Positions 20,477 to 29,925 of a DNA stretch of 64,000 nt are shown piece by piece. A program made the position numbers and the translations under genes. Within the stretch, counting starts at the first letter, position 1; the number at the start of each line of letters is the position of its first letter. The DNA comes from an uncultured Mycoplasmatota bacterium (GTDB lineage: Bacteria > Bacillota_I > Bacilli_A > RF39 > UBA660): positions 62,001-126,000 of the forward strand of contig URHJ01000001.1 in NCBI GenBank assembly GCA_900547465.1, given 5' to 3'. The notes beneath the pieces are model-generated. The model saw nothing but the letters and a program-made list of their open reading frames with translations, searched no databases and was not told the origin of the DNA.

Positions 20477-21395
20477 CAAGAAAAAAATTATCATAATTTT
20501 ACTTCTATTATTACTAACAACAGGTTGTACTAAAAATTTAACAGATAAAAAGAATAATCCAGTAAAAAATGAAGTAACTGGTCAAAATTTAACTGAAAAT
20601 ATTTTATGTAAACCATCAAATAAAAATGTAATAAAAATATATGAAAAAAACGGTGTAAACATAAAAAAACTTCCAACATGTGATAACTTTAAAATTAATA
20701 GTGGAAAATATGAAGGACTATGGACATCAATTTTTGTCAAACCATTAGCATTCGTACTATTAAAACTAGGAGAGACAGTTGGAAATTATGCAGTTTCATT
20801 AATAATTATAAGTTTAATAATAAGATTAATTGCTTTCCCATTTACTAAGAAGACAGCAATGCAATCAGAACTATTAAAAAAGGCACAACCTGAAATAACA
20901 AGAATTCAAAATAAATATAAGGATAAACAAGATCAAGAGTCACTTACAAGACAAAGTCAAGAAATGATGGCTGTATATAAAAAATATAATATTAGCCCTA
21001 TGTCAGGATGTTTATTCTCAATGATTCAATTACCTTTATTTATTGCATTCTTTGAAGCAGTACAAAGAACACCAGCAATCTTTGAAGGAAAATTTTTAGG
21101 ACTACAATTAGGAACAACACCAATGGTAGGATTAACAACCTCAGGAATTATTACTTATATTATTTTAATGATTTTAATAGCCGCAACAACATTCTATTCA
21201 TTCAAAATGAATATGTCTGGGAATTCTCTTGATCCAAGTATGAAAATGATGCCAGTAATGATGAGTGTTATGATTATAATAACAGCATTGTTTATGCCAT
21301 CAGCTTTAGGAATATATTGGGTAACAACTAATTTATTTACAATATTCCAAAATATTTCAGTAAAAAGGAGTAAAGAGAAGTATGGAAAAGCATAA
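20460..21395 (+). CDS. yidC: Membrane protein insertase YidC/OxaA (lipoprotein form)
   Basis: 311 residues. A signal peptide with lipobox LTTGC near residue 22 anchors the mature N-terminus, as in B. subtilis SpoIIIJ. After about 70 extracytoplasmic residues come the conserved insertase core, with the groove Arg in SLIIRLIAFPFTKK, and later hydrophobic helices. AAGGAG precedes the ATG. SpoIIIJ-type YidC is also needed for forespore gene expression in Bacillus, which may be relevant with SpoIIQ encoded here. Confidence 0.96.
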   Translation: MKKTNNKKKIIIILLLLLLTTGCTKNLTDKKNNPVKNEVTGQNLTENILCKPSNKNVIKIYEKNGVNIKKLPTCDNFKINSGKYEGLWTSIFVKPLAFVLLKLGETVGNYAVSLIIISLIIRLIAFPFTKKTAMQSELLKKAQPEITRIQNKYKDKQDQESLTRQSQEMMAVYKKYNISPMSGCLFSMIQLPLFIAFFEAVQRTPAIFEGKFLGLQLGTTPMVGLTTSGIITYIILMILIAATTFYSFKMNMSGNSLDPSMKMMPVMMSVMIIITALFMPSALGIYWVTTNLFTIFQNISVKRSKEKYGKA

Positions 21396-21993
21396 TTATT
21401 CTGGAAAAACATATGAAGAAGTTCTAGAAAAAGCAAAAATAGATTTGCAAGAAACAGAAGATAATTTAATAATAAAAGAAAAAGAAACAACAAAAGGAAT
21501 CTTTAAAACAAAAAAAATTGAATTAGAAGTAATTGAAAAAAGAGAAGTAACGAAATTCATAAAAAGCTATTTATACTCATTATTAAAGGACATGGGTTAT
21601 ACTGCAAATATAGAAGTAAAGACAACAGATAATGTTCCAACTTATACAATTTATTCTAACAATGACTCATTAATAATTGGTAAAAATGGCAAAAATCTTC
21701 AAGCATTATCAATTATCATAACTCAAGTAATAAAGAAAGAATTAGGCAAAAACTTTAAATTCCTACTAGATGTAAATGACTATAAAACAAAAAGAGAACA
21801 AGCCTTACTAACTCTAGCTAGAAAAATTGCAAAAGAAGTAAAAGATACAAAAGTAGAGGTAAAACTAGATTCTATGAATTCTTATGAAAGAAGAGTAGTA
21901 CATAATGCATTAGTAAACTATAAACATGTTTATACAGAAAGTGTAGGAGAAGAACCAAATAGATGTGTTGTTGTAAAACCAAAAGAAGATTAA
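21382..21993 (+). CDS. khpB: RNA-binding protein KhpB/Jag
   Basis: 203 residues with the three parts of the family: an N-terminal Jag domain (1-50), a KH domain with IIGKNGKNLQ near residue 95, and a C-terminal R3H domain with SYERRVVHNAL. KhpB pairs with KhpA as a global RNA chaperone linked to cell division. It overlaps yidC by 14 bases. Confidence 0.95.
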   Translation: MEKHNYSGKTYEEVLEKAKIDLQETEDNLIIKEKETTKGIFKTKKIELEVIEKREVTKFIKSYLYSLLKDMGYTANIEVKTTDNVPTYTIYSNNDSLIIGKNGKNLQALSIIITQVIKKELGKNFKFLLDVNDYKTKREQALLTLARKIAKEVKDTKVEVKLDSMNSYERRVVHNALVNYKHVYTESVGEEPNRCVVVKPKED

Positions 21994-22005
21994 TTCTTCT
22001 TTTTT
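21981..22005 (+). terminator. khpB terminator
   Basis: AAAAGAAGA/TCTTCTTTT hairpin with a five-base loop and T run; the left arm is the last khpB codons. Confidence 0.75.
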
Positions 22006-22048
22006 AGTATAAAACATGCTATAATATATCCGAAAAAGGAGTGATACT

Positions 22049-23401
22049 ATGAATGATACAATAGCTGCAATTTCAACATCATTGGGAATAGGAGCAATAT
22101 CAATTGTTAGAATGAGTGGTACTGATGCCATAAAAATAGCTAACAAAATCTTTTCAAAAGATCTAGAAAATGTAAAATCCCATACTATAAATTATGGATT
22201 TATAAAAGAAAATGGCGAAGTGATAGATGAAGTACTAATTTCAGTAATGAAAGCTCCACATACTTATACAACAGAAAATATAATAGAAATAAATTGTCAT
22301 GGTGGTATCACAACTACAAATAAAGTTCTAGAAACACTTTTAAAAAATGGAGCACGTTTAGCAGAACCAGGAGAATTTACCAAAAGAGCATTTTTAAATG
22401 GAAGAATAGATCTAACCAAATCAGAAGCAGTAATGGATTTATTAGAAAGTAAAACAGAAACAGCTAGAAAATTAGCAATAAATTCACTTCAAGGAACAAC
22501 AGCTAAACTAGTTGATAACTTTAGAAATAAAATCAAACAGTTAATTTCATCAATAGAAGTAAACATAGATTATCCAGAATACTATGATATAGAAGTTATC
22601 ACACTAGATAAAATAAAAGAAGAAACAACAAAAATGAAAAAAGAATTAGAAAATATAATTAAAGAAAGTGAAAATAGTAAAATAATAAAAAATGGAATAG
22701 ATACTCTAATAATAGGAAGACCAAATGTTGGAAAGAGTAGTATTTTAAATAAATTTCTAGATGAAGATAAAGCAATAGTTACAGATATAGCAGGAACAAC
22801 TAGAGATATTGTTGAAGGACAAGTAATGCTTGAAAATATAATTTTAAATATTATAGATACCGCAGGTATTAGAGAAACAGAAGATAAAGTAGAAAAAATA
22901 GGAGTAGAGAAAAGTCTATCTCTTATTGAACAAGCAGATTTAATAATAGTAGTACTAAATAGTAATGAAAAATTAACTAAAGAGGATTTAGAATTATTAG
23001 AAAAAACAAAAAATAAAAATACGATAGTAGTTCTTAATAAAAACGATTTAGAAAGAAAAATAGAATTAGAAAAACTAAAAGAATATAACCTAGTAAGTAC
23101 AAATACGAACAACTTAGAAGGAATTGATAATCTAAAAGAAAAAATAAAAGAAATGTTTAATTTTGAACAAATATCTACTAAAGACTATAATTATTTAACT
23201 AATGTAAGACAAATATCTCTTGCTAAAAATGCATATCAAAAATTAATTGATGTAGAAAATGCATTAAAAGAAAATTTACCAGTTGATATGATTGAAATAG
23301 ACTTAAGAGATTGTTTTGATATTCTTGGAGAGATAACAGGTAAGACATATAGTGACGAAATAATTGACAATCTTTTTGAAAGATTTTGTGTAGGAAAGTA
23401 G
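22049..23401 (+). CDS. mnmE: tRNA modification GTPase MnmE
   Basis: 450 residues. With MnmG it installs carboxymethylaminomethyl at U34 of certain tRNAs. The N-terminal folate-binding domain is followed by a G domain: G1 GRPNVGKSS near residue 225, G3 DTAGI, G4 NKND. The C-terminus ends in FCVGK, with the essential Cys. mnmG is close downstream, separated by the amidotransferase-like gene. Confidence 0.97.
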   Translation: MNDTIAAISTSLGIGAISIVRMSGTDAIKIANKIFSKDLENVKSHTINYGFIKENGEVIDEVLISVMKAPHTYTTENIIEINCHGGITTTNKVLETLLKNGARLAEPGEFTKRAFLNGRIDLTKSEAVMDLLESKTETARKLAINSLQGTTAKLVDNFRNKIKQLISSIEVNIDYPEYYDIEVITLDKIKEETTKMKKELENIIKESENSKIIKNGIDTLIIGRPNVGKSSILNKFLDEDKAIVTDIAGTTRDIVEGQVMLENIILNIIDTAGIRETEDKVEKIGVEKSLSLIEQADLIIVVLNSNEKLTKEDLELLEKTKNKNTIVVLNKNDLERKIELEKLKEYNLVSTNTNNLEGIDNLKEKIKEMFNFEQISTKDYNYLTNVRQISLAKNAYQKLIDVENALKENLPVDMIEIDLRDCFDILGEITGKTYSDEIIDNLFERFCVGK

Positions 23402-23408
23402 TGATAAT

Positions 23409-24080
23409 ATGAAAATAGCAGTTATAGAGCGCTTAGAAGATGACAAAAATAAAGATACATTTAATAGAAAACTATATTTAAGTAGTTATTTTCAAGAAAT
23501 ATTCACGGATTTAGAAATATTATGGATTCCTATTGTTTCAGAAAAATTTACAGAAGAAATATGTGATATTTGTGATGGTTTATTAGTAACAGGAAGTGCT
23601 AATGATGTTCATCCGAAGTATTATAATGAGAAAAAACTAAAAGGAAAAGAATACAAATATGATGAATTTCCAATGGTAAAAAAAGCAGTAGAATTATTTA
23701 ATAAAAAACAAAAGCCAATATTAGGTATTTGTGCTGGAATACAAGAAATAAATGTAGTATTTGGTGGTTCATTAAATCAAAAAATTGAACATCATAATCT
23801 ATTAGATAATAGTAAACATAAAATAGAAATAAAAAAACATTCTATCTTATATGAAATATATCAGAAGCAAGAAATTGAAGTAAATTCCTACCATAATCAA
23901 TCAGTCAATAAAGTTGCACCAGGATTTAAGGTAACTGCACTCAGTAACGATGGTATAGTAGAAGGAATTGAAAGAGAAAATATTTTGGCAGTTCAGTGGA
24001 ACCCTGAAGTTACAAATGATATAAAATTATTCCAAAAATTTATAGATATGTGTCAAAAAATCAAAAAGAATGAGATTTAG
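23409..24080 (+). CDS. Class I glutamine amidotransferase-like protein (peptidase C26 / PuuD-like), catalytic His replaced
   Basis: 223 residues with the fold of gamma-glutamyl-GABA hydrolases: the oxyanion strand LLVTGSANDVHP, nucleophile Cys108 in LGICAGIQ, and the C-terminal VQWNPEVT. In active members the last motif reads WHPE; here the His is Asn198 (codon AAC), while Glu200 remains. The Cys-His-Glu triad is therefore incomplete, and the protein may be inactive, binding-only or altered in mechanism. It lies between mnmE and mnmG, where no such gene is usual. Substrate unknown. Confidence 0.85.
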   Translation: MKIAVIERLEDDKNKDTFNRKLYLSSYFQEIFTDLEILWIPIVSEKFTEEICDICDGLLVTGSANDVHPKYYNEKKLKGKEYKYDEFPMVKKAVELFNKKQKPILGICAGIQEINVVFGGSLNQKIEHHNLLDNSKHKIEIKKHSILYEIYQKQEIEVNSYHNQSVNKVAPGFKVTALSNDGIVEGIERENILAVQWNPEVTNDIKLFQKFIDMCQKIKKNEI

Positions 24081-24101
24081 AATAATTATGGTGGTGATAA
24101 T

Positions 24102-25982
24102 ATGAAATATGAAATAATAGTAGTAGGTGGAGGTCATGCCGGATGTGAAGCAGCCTTAGCCTCATCAAGAAAAAATCATAAAACTTTATTAATAACAGGA
24201 AGTATAAACAATATAGCTGATATGCCATGCAATCCCGCAATAGGAGGACCAGCTAAAGGAATTGTTGTAAGAGAAATAGATGCCTTAGGTGGAGAAATGG
24301 GAAAAACTGCAGATAAAGCCGCAATCCAAGTAAAAATGTTAAATACAAAAAAAGGTCCAGCAGTTCAGGCATTACGTGCTCAAGAAGATAAAAGCATTTA
24401 TCCACAAGAAATGTTGAAAACATTAAATAATCAAGAAAATCTTGAAATAATGGAATCTTTAGTAGAACACTTAATAGTAGAAAATGGAAAAATAAAGGGA
24501 GTTATTTTAGAAACTGGAGAAAAAATAGAAGCAGAAGCAGTAATTCTAACAACTGGTACATATTTAAAAGGTATGATATTAATGGGTGCAGAAAAAAATC
24601 CAGGCGGACCACATGGTGAAAGAGATTCAAAATTTTTATCAGACGACTTAAAAAAACTAGGATTTAATATTTTAAGACTAAAAACAGGAACTCCTCCAAG
24701 AATAGATAAACAAAGTATAAATTATGAAGAAACATCTCTAGAGCCAGGAGACGATAGAGAATTAACTTTCTCTTTTGACAACAATGCCTACTATAACTAT
24801 AAAGAACAAATTCCTTGTCATTTAATCTATACAACACAAGAAACTCATAAAATAATAAAAGAACATCTAAAAGAATCAAGTATGTATGGAGGATACGTAG
24901 AAGGAATAGGACCAAGATATTGTCCATCAATAGAAGATAAAGTAGTTCGTTTCGCAGATAAAGAACGTCACCAATTATTTCTAGAACCAGAAAGTAATAA
25001 TAAAGATGATAAAGAGTATGGAAATACTATTTATATTCAAGGGTTTTCTACCAGCATGCCAAAAAATATTCAAGAGGAAATGGTTCATTCACTACCAGGA
25101 CTAAAAAATGCAAAAATATTAAAATATGCCTATGCCATAGAATATGATGCAATTGATTCTAAACAATTAAAACAAAGTCTAGAATCAAAATTAGTAGAAA
25201 ATTTATTTACTGCAGGACAAATAAATGGAACAAGTGGATATGAAGAAGCCGCAGGACAAGGACTAATTGCTGGTATAAATGCCACTTTAAAATTAGAAAA
25301 CAAAGCTCCATTAATATTAAAAAGAAACGAATCCTATATTGGAGTATTAATAGATGATTTAGTAACAAAAGGAGTAAAAGATCCATATAGACTTTTAACA
25401 TCACGTGCTGAATATAGACTTTTATTAAGACATGATAATGCTGATATAAGACTTAGAGACTATGGATATCAAGTTGGATTAATATCAGAAGAAAGATATA
25501 GTGAATTTAATCAAAAGAAAGAAAATATAGAAAAAGTATATGAGATATTAAAAGAAAACAGAATAACTCCAAAAAAAGAAGTAAACGAATATCTAGAAAA
25601 AGTAGGCAGTAGTACGTTAAAAGATGGAATAAGTTTATATGAACTATTAAAAAGACCTGAAATATCAATTGAAAATATTAAACATTTCATAGATCTAGAT
25701 TATGATAAAGATGTTTTAGAACAAGTTGAAATAAATACTAGATATGAAGGTTATATCAAAAAAGCCAATAAAGATGCTGAAAAAATGTTAAACTTAGAAA
25801 ATAAATTAATACCAGAAAACATTAATTATGATGATATTCCAAACATTGCCAGTGAAGCAAGACAAAAATTATCAGAAATAAGACCGACCTCATTAGGACA
25901 AGCATCTCGTATTAGTGGCGTAAATCCCGCCGATATTTCAATTCTAATGGTTTATTTAAGAAAGAATGGTAAATATGAATAA
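24102..25982 (+). CDS. mnmG: tRNA uridine-5-carboxymethylaminomethyl modification enzyme MnmG
   Basis: FAD-dependent partner of MnmE, 626 residues. The FAD-binding motif VVGGGHAGCEAALASSR is at the N-terminus, and the conserved MPCNPAIGGPAKG and NGTSGYEEAAGQGL blocks follow. The C-terminal helical domain ends with the SRISGVNPADISIL motif. GGTGGTGATAAT precedes the start; rsmG begins inside its last codons. Confidence 0.98.
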   Translation: MKYEIIVVGGGHAGCEAALASSRKNHKTLLITGSINNIADMPCNPAIGGPAKGIVVREIDALGGEMGKTADKAAIQVKMLNTKKGPAVQALRAQEDKSIYPQEMLKTLNNQENLEIMESLVEHLIVENGKIKGVILETGEKIEAEAVILTTGTYLKGMILMGAEKNPGGPHGERDSKFLSDDLKKLGFNILRLKTGTPPRIDKQSINYEETSLEPGDDRELTFSFDNNAYYNYKEQIPCHLIYTTQETHKIIKEHLKESSMYGGYVEGIGPRYCPSIEDKVVRFADKERHQLFLEPESNNKDDKEYGNTIYIQGFSTSMPKNIQEEMVHSLPGLKNAKILKYAYAIEYDAIDSKQLKQSLESKLVENLFTAGQINGTSGYEEAAGQGLIAGINATLKLENKAPLILKRNESYIGVLIDDLVTKGVKDPYRLLTSRAEYRLLLRHDNADIRLRDYGYQVGLISEERYSEFNQKKENIEKVYEILKENRITPKKEVNEYLEKVGSSTLKDGISLYELLKRPEISIENIKHFIDLDYDKDVLEQVEINTRYEGYIKKANKDAEKMLNLENKLIPENINYDDIPNIASEARQKLSEIRPTSLGQASRISGVNPADISILMVYLRKNGKYE

Positions 25983-26610
25983 AGATGAATTTTATGAAGC
26001 ATTAAAAGATCTGAACATAGAGTTAAACGAACACCAAAAAGAACAATTAGAACAATTTTATGAAATATTAATAGAAGAAAATAAAAAAATCAATTTAACA
26101 AGAATTACAGAAAAAAAAGATGTTTACTTAAAACATTTCTATGATAGTTTAACAATTTCTAAAGTAATAGATTTAACAAAAATAAAGACCTTATGTGATG
26201 TGGGAACAGGAGCAGGATTTCCAGGAATTGTCTTAAAAATTGTATATCCTAACCTAAAAGTAACACTAATAGATTCATTATTGAAAAGAGTAAATTACTT
26301 AAATAGAACAATAGAACAACTAGACTTGCATGATATAAAAGCAATACATACTAGAAGCGAAGATTATAAAAATCAATTTGATGTTGTTACATCACGAGCA
26401 GTAGCATCATTAGAAAAACTAATACCATATTGCATTCATCTAGTAAAAACAGATGGACAAATGATAGCAATGAAAGCAAATATAACAGATGAAATAGAAA
26501 AAAGTAGTAAAATTCAAAAAAAATACAATTGTAAAATAGTTAAACAAGAAGAATTTCTACTTCCAAAAGAAGAAAGTAAAAGAACTTTACTAGTTATAGA
26601 AAAAAGATAA
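25975..26610 (+). CDS. rsmG: 16S rRNA (guanine-527-N7)-methyltransferase RsmG
   Basis: Methylates G527 of 16S rRNA, 211 residues. The N-terminal KINLTRIT element is followed by the SAM loop DVGTGAGFPGI and by SRAVASLEKL. The ATG at 25975 overlaps mnmG by eight bases; an alternative ATG at 25966 is possible. A terminator follows, so mnmE to rsmG is one unit, separate from noc. Confidence 0.96.
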   Translation: MNKDEFYEALKDLNIELNEHQKEQLEQFYEILIEENKKINLTRITEKKDVYLKHFYDSLTISKVIDLTKIKTLCDVGTGAGFPGIVLKIVYPNLKVTLIDSLLKRVNYLNRTIEQLDLHDIKAIHTRSEDYKNQFDVVTSRAVASLEKLIPYCIHLVKTDGQMIAMKANITDEIEKSSKIQKKYNCKIVKQEEFLLPKEESKRTLLVIEKR

Positions 26611-26641
26611 AAACATCTAAAATACCAAATTTACAGATATA

Positions 26642-26668
26642 ACTCATTAATTTATAATGAGTTTTTTT
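26642..26668 (+). terminator. rsmG terminator
   Basis: ACTCATTA/TAATGAGT hairpin, five-base loop, seven T. Confidence 0.85.
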
Positions 26669-26674
26669 GTGGTA

Positions 26675-26702
26675 TTGAAAAAAATCAATTTTATGATATA
26701 AT
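26675..26702 (+). promoter_or_regulatory. noc promoter
   Basis: TTGAAA (26675-26680), a 16-base spacer and extended -10 TGATATAAT ending at 26702. The same TATGATATAAT string recurs before ychF. Confidence 0.75.
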
Positions 26703-26740
26703 ATAAACTAGAATAAAAGAATAAAAAGCGAGGTATCAAT

Positions 26741-28153
26741 ATGCAAACAAATGAAGAAGTAGTATATTTATACTTGGATGATATTATTCCAAATAGATTC
26801 CAACCACGTGAAGTCTTTGACGAAAGACCCCTAAAAGAATTGGCAGTTTCTATAAAAGAACATGGAGTAATACAACCAATTATAGTAAGAAAAGTAAATG
26901 ATAAATATGAAATCATTGCTGGAGAAAGAAGATATAAAGCATCAGCCTTAGCAGGCCTAACAAAGATACCCGCAATTATTAGAGACTTAGATGATAAAGA
27001 ATCATCAAAGGTAGCACTATTAGAAAATCTACAACGTAAAAACTTAAATGCAATAGAAGAAGCTAAGACATATCAAAAAATCTTAGAGATAGATGAAATG
27101 ACTCAAGAAGAGCTAGCTAAAACAATGGGAAAAAGTCAATCAGCTGTTGCTAATAAATTAAGACTTTTATCACTTCCAGATGAAATTCAAGATGCCCTAA
27201 TGAAAGATAAAATTTCTGAAAGACATGCTAGAGCATTATTAAATATAGAAGACCCAGAAAAGCAAAAAGAAATGTTAAAAAAGATAACAACAGAAAAAAT
27301 GACAGTTCGTCAGTTAGAATCAGAAATCAAACAGATGAATGGGAAAGAAGAAGTACAAATGGAAGCAACAAATAAACCTGTAATAAATATACCAACTCTA
27401 AAGGAAATTCCATCAGCAGAAAGTTTCATTCCAGAAAATCCAATTTTACCAAATTTTAATGGAGAAAATACAGATTTAAATACACCTATATTATCAAATA
27501 TAGAAAACGTTACTAAAAGTAATGAACCGGAAATTCTATCAGAAGAACACCACGAAGAAAAAGAAAAACCTAAATTTATTAACTTTGGTGAGATTGATGA
27601 TGATGCAGATGATGACAATGAACAATCATCAGAAGGAGGACTAACATTTAATGAACCAAAAGAAAATACAACTATAAACATAGATGAATTAAAATCGAAT
27701 GCAACAGATATATTTACACCACAAGCTCAAAATCAAGGAGGAGCAGACTTAGATAGTTTATTACAATTAGGTAGCATGAAACCAGTACCAACAAAAGAAC
27801 CAGAAGACGATAAGGAATTTAAGTTTTTCTCTCCAGCAGAAGAAGCCATTAAAGAAAGTGAAAATCCAACAGAAGAAAAAACAGAAGATTACTTTAAGGC
27901 ACCAGAATTAGTTTCAGTAGATCTACCATCACAAGTTCAAACTAACAATATTAATAGTGTTAATTTAAGTGATGCAGGCCAAGTTATAAATAATAATCAA
28001 GAACAAACGAATAATAGTATATCTAAAGCAGTAGATAAAATAAGAAAAGCTATAGAAGAAATAGAACAACTAGGATTCAAAGTAGAAAAAGATGAAATGG
28101 CCCTAGAAAAGTCATACCAAGTAATCATTAAAATTGAAAAAGAAACAGAGTAG
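26741..28153 (+). CDS. noc: Nucleoid occlusion protein Noc with long acidic insert
   Basis: ParB-family CTP switch, 470 residues. Residues 10-215 carry NRFQPREVF, GERRYKA, ENLQRKNLNAIEE and the helix-turn-helix KSQSAVANKLRLLSLP with ERHARALL. The Gln, Lys and Arg in these last motifs are Noc-type and differ from the parB product here. Gene position (rsmG-noc-parA-parB) agrees. Two oddities: the N-terminus lacks the amphipathic membrane helix of Bacillus Noc, and about 215 acidic, low-complexity residues separate the DNA-binding part from a short C-terminal domain starting near 430. Target palindromes are at 7941, 10612 and 10707. Confidence 0.9.
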   Translation: MQTNEEVVYLYLDDIIPNRFQPREVFDERPLKELAVSIKEHGVIQPIIVRKVNDKYEIIAGERRYKASALAGLTKIPAIIRDLDDKESSKVALLENLQRKNLNAIEEAKTYQKILEIDEMTQEELAKTMGKSQSAVANKLRLLSLPDEIQDALMKDKISERHARALLNIEDPEKQKEMLKKITTEKMTVRQLESEIKQMNGKEEVQMEATNKPVINIPTLKEIPSAESFIPENPILPNFNGENTDLNTPILSNIENVTKSNEPEILSEEHHEEKEKPKFINFGEIDDDADDDNEQSSEGGLTFNEPKENTTINIDELKSNATDIFTPQAQNQGGADLDSLLQLGSMKPVPTKEPEDDKEFKFFSPAEEAIKESENPTEEKTEDYFKAPELVSVDLPSQVQTNNINSVNLSDAGQVINNNQEQTNNSISKAVDKIRKAIEEIEQLGFKVEKDEMALEKSYQVIIKIEKETE

Positions 28154-28171
28154 ATAAAATCTACTTTTTTT
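28149..28171 (+). terminator. noc terminator
   Basis: AGTAGAT/ATCTACT with a three-base loop and seven T, beginning at the stop codon. Confidence 0.85.
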
Positions 28172-28239
28172 GATAAAAGCATTTAAAAAATATCTCTTTT
28201 TTGATACAATGTAATAAATAAAAGAGGAAAGGTGATAAA

Positions 28240-29025
28240 ATGGGAAAGATAATTTCTTTAGTAAATCAAAAAGGTGGAGTAGGAAAAACAACAACAAGTA
28301 TAAATCTTTCTGCATCACTAGCATCATTAGGTAAAAAAGTATTACTAATAGATTTAGATCCACAAGGTAACACTACAACAGGAGTAGGAATAAATAAAGG
28401 CGATATAGAAAAAAGCGTATATGATGTATTAATAGGAAAATGCGAAATAGAAGAAGCAACAATAAAAACAAAATATAAAAATTTATATGTATTGCCAGCA
28501 ACAATAAATCTAGCAGGATTAGATATTGAATTATTAGAAAAAAGTCAAAATGAACCAACATTTTCAAAAGGAGCACAATTAAAAAATCATCTTGATCAAG
28601 TTAGAGATAGCTTTGATTATGTTATTATTGATTGCCCACCATCATTAGGGTTAATAACGACAAATGCCTTAACAGCATCAAATTCAGTTATAATTCCAGT
28701 TCAATGTGAATTCTTTGCTCTAGAAGGTATCATGCAGTTATTAAATACAATTATGTTAGCTCAAAAATCCCTAAATCCAGAACTAGACATAGAAGGAGTC
28801 TTACTAACTATGTTAGATTCTCGTACTAATTTAGGATTTGAAGTAGTAGAGGATATAAGAAAATTCTTCAAAGAAAGAGTATATAACACTATTATCCCAA
28901 GATTAATAAGACTAACAGAAGCACCATCACATGGAGAACCAATTATAGCCTATGATCCAAAAAGTAGGGGTTCAGAAGCTTATATAAATTTAGCTAAGGA
29001 AGTGATTGAAAGAAATGGAAAATAA
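28240..29025 (+). CDS. parA: Chromosome-partitioning ATPase ParA (Soj)
   Basis: Deviant Walker ATPase of 261 residues: KGGVGKTTTSINL at the N-terminus, LLIDLDPQGN, and DCPPSLGLIT. It binds DNA nonspecifically when ATP-bound, is stimulated by ParB, and in Bacillus controls DnaA. It overlaps parB by 20 bases. Confidence 0.97.
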   Translation: MGKIISLVNQKGGVGKTTTSINLSASLASLGKKVLLIDLDPQGNTTTGVGINKGDIEKSVYDVLIGKCEIEEATIKTKYKNLYVLPATINLAGLDIELLEKSQNEPTFSKGAQLKNHLDQVRDSFDYVIIDCPPSLGLITTNALTASNSVIIPVQCEFFALEGIMQLLNTIMLAQKSLNPELDIEGVLLTMLDSRTNLGFEVVEDIRKFFKERVYNTIIPRLIRLTEAPSHGEPIIAYDPKSRGSEAYINLAKEVIERNGK

Positions 29026-29914
29026 AAATGAACCATTAAAAAGAAGAGCTTTAGGTAGAGGATTAGAAGAATTATTTAATAATGAACCAATTGACTATAA
29101 TAAAATAGAAGAAAAAATAGTTACAGAGACACCAAAAGATGAAGTAAAAATGATCAAAATAGAAGAATTAAGAAGTAACCCATACCAACCTAGAAAAAAT
29201 TTTGATCCAATTGCACTTCAAGAATTATCAAAATCAATTAAAGAACACGGAGTATTTCAACCAATTATAGCAAAGAAAAGTATAAAAGGTTATGAAATAA
29301 TAGCAGGAGAAAGACGTGTAAAAGCATCAACTCTAGCAGGATTAAAAGAGATTCCAGCAATCATTAGAGATTTTTCTGATGATGAAATGATGGAAATAGC
29401 TTTACTTGAAAACTTACAAAGAGAAAACCTAAATGCAATAGAAGAAGCAACAGCTTATAAAAATCTAATAAAGACACTAAATCTTACTCAAGAACAACTA
29501 GCAGAAAGATTAGGAAAAAGTAGAAGTCATATAACAAATATGATAGGTATTTTATCATTGCCAGAAACTACTCAAAACTTAATCAGTAAAAAAGAAATAT
29601 CAATGGGACATGCTAGAATATTGAGTAAATTAAAAGATGAAAATCAAATTAATGAATTAACAGATAAAATTATTACAGAAGGAATAAGTGTTAGACAACT
29701 AGAAGATTTAACATCAAACAACACTAATTTTGAAAGAAAAAATAAAATAGAAAGACTACCAAGAAAAGAAGATACTGAATATAGCTACCTAGAAGATTCT
29801 TTATCAGAGAAACTAGGTACAAGAGTAAAAATAAAGAAAAATAAAGTTCAAATAAACTTTACAAATAGTAATGATTTAAATAGAATATTAGAAATAATGA
29901 ACTTAAATAAATAG
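29006..29914 (+). CDS. parB: Chromosome-partitioning protein ParB (Spo0J)
   Basis: Binds parS, spreads with CTP and loads SMC. The N-terminal LGRGLEELF motif that stimulates ParA is present, followed by NPYQPRKNF, GERRVKA, ENLQRENLNAIEEA, and the helix-turn-helix KSRSHITNMIGIL with GHARIL; then a C-terminal dimer domain. The frame opens at TTG 29006, five bases after AAGGA; ATG 29015 is the alternative. Its parS targets are the six sites at 9668-10525. Confidence 0.97.
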   Translation: MKEMENKNEPLKRRALGRGLEELFNNEPIDYNKIEEKIVTETPKDEVKMIKIEELRSNPYQPRKNFDPIALQELSKSIKEHGVFQPIIAKKSIKGYEIIAGERRVKASTLAGLKEIPAIIRDFSDDEMMEIALLENLQRENLNAIEEATAYKNLIKTLNLTQEQLAERLGKSRSHITNMIGILSLPETTQNLISKKEISMGHARILSKLKDENQINELTDKIITEGISVRQLEDLTSNNTNFERKNKIERLPRKEDTEYSYLEDSLSEKLGTRVKIKKNKVQINFTNSNDLNRILEIMNLNK

Positions 29915-29925
29915 GAGGTAGTTTT

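Noticed and set aside
22582..23112. 176-codon minus-strand frame inside mnmE
   Set aside because: Shadow of mnmE; Ser/Phe/Ile-rich with no motifs or ribosome site.
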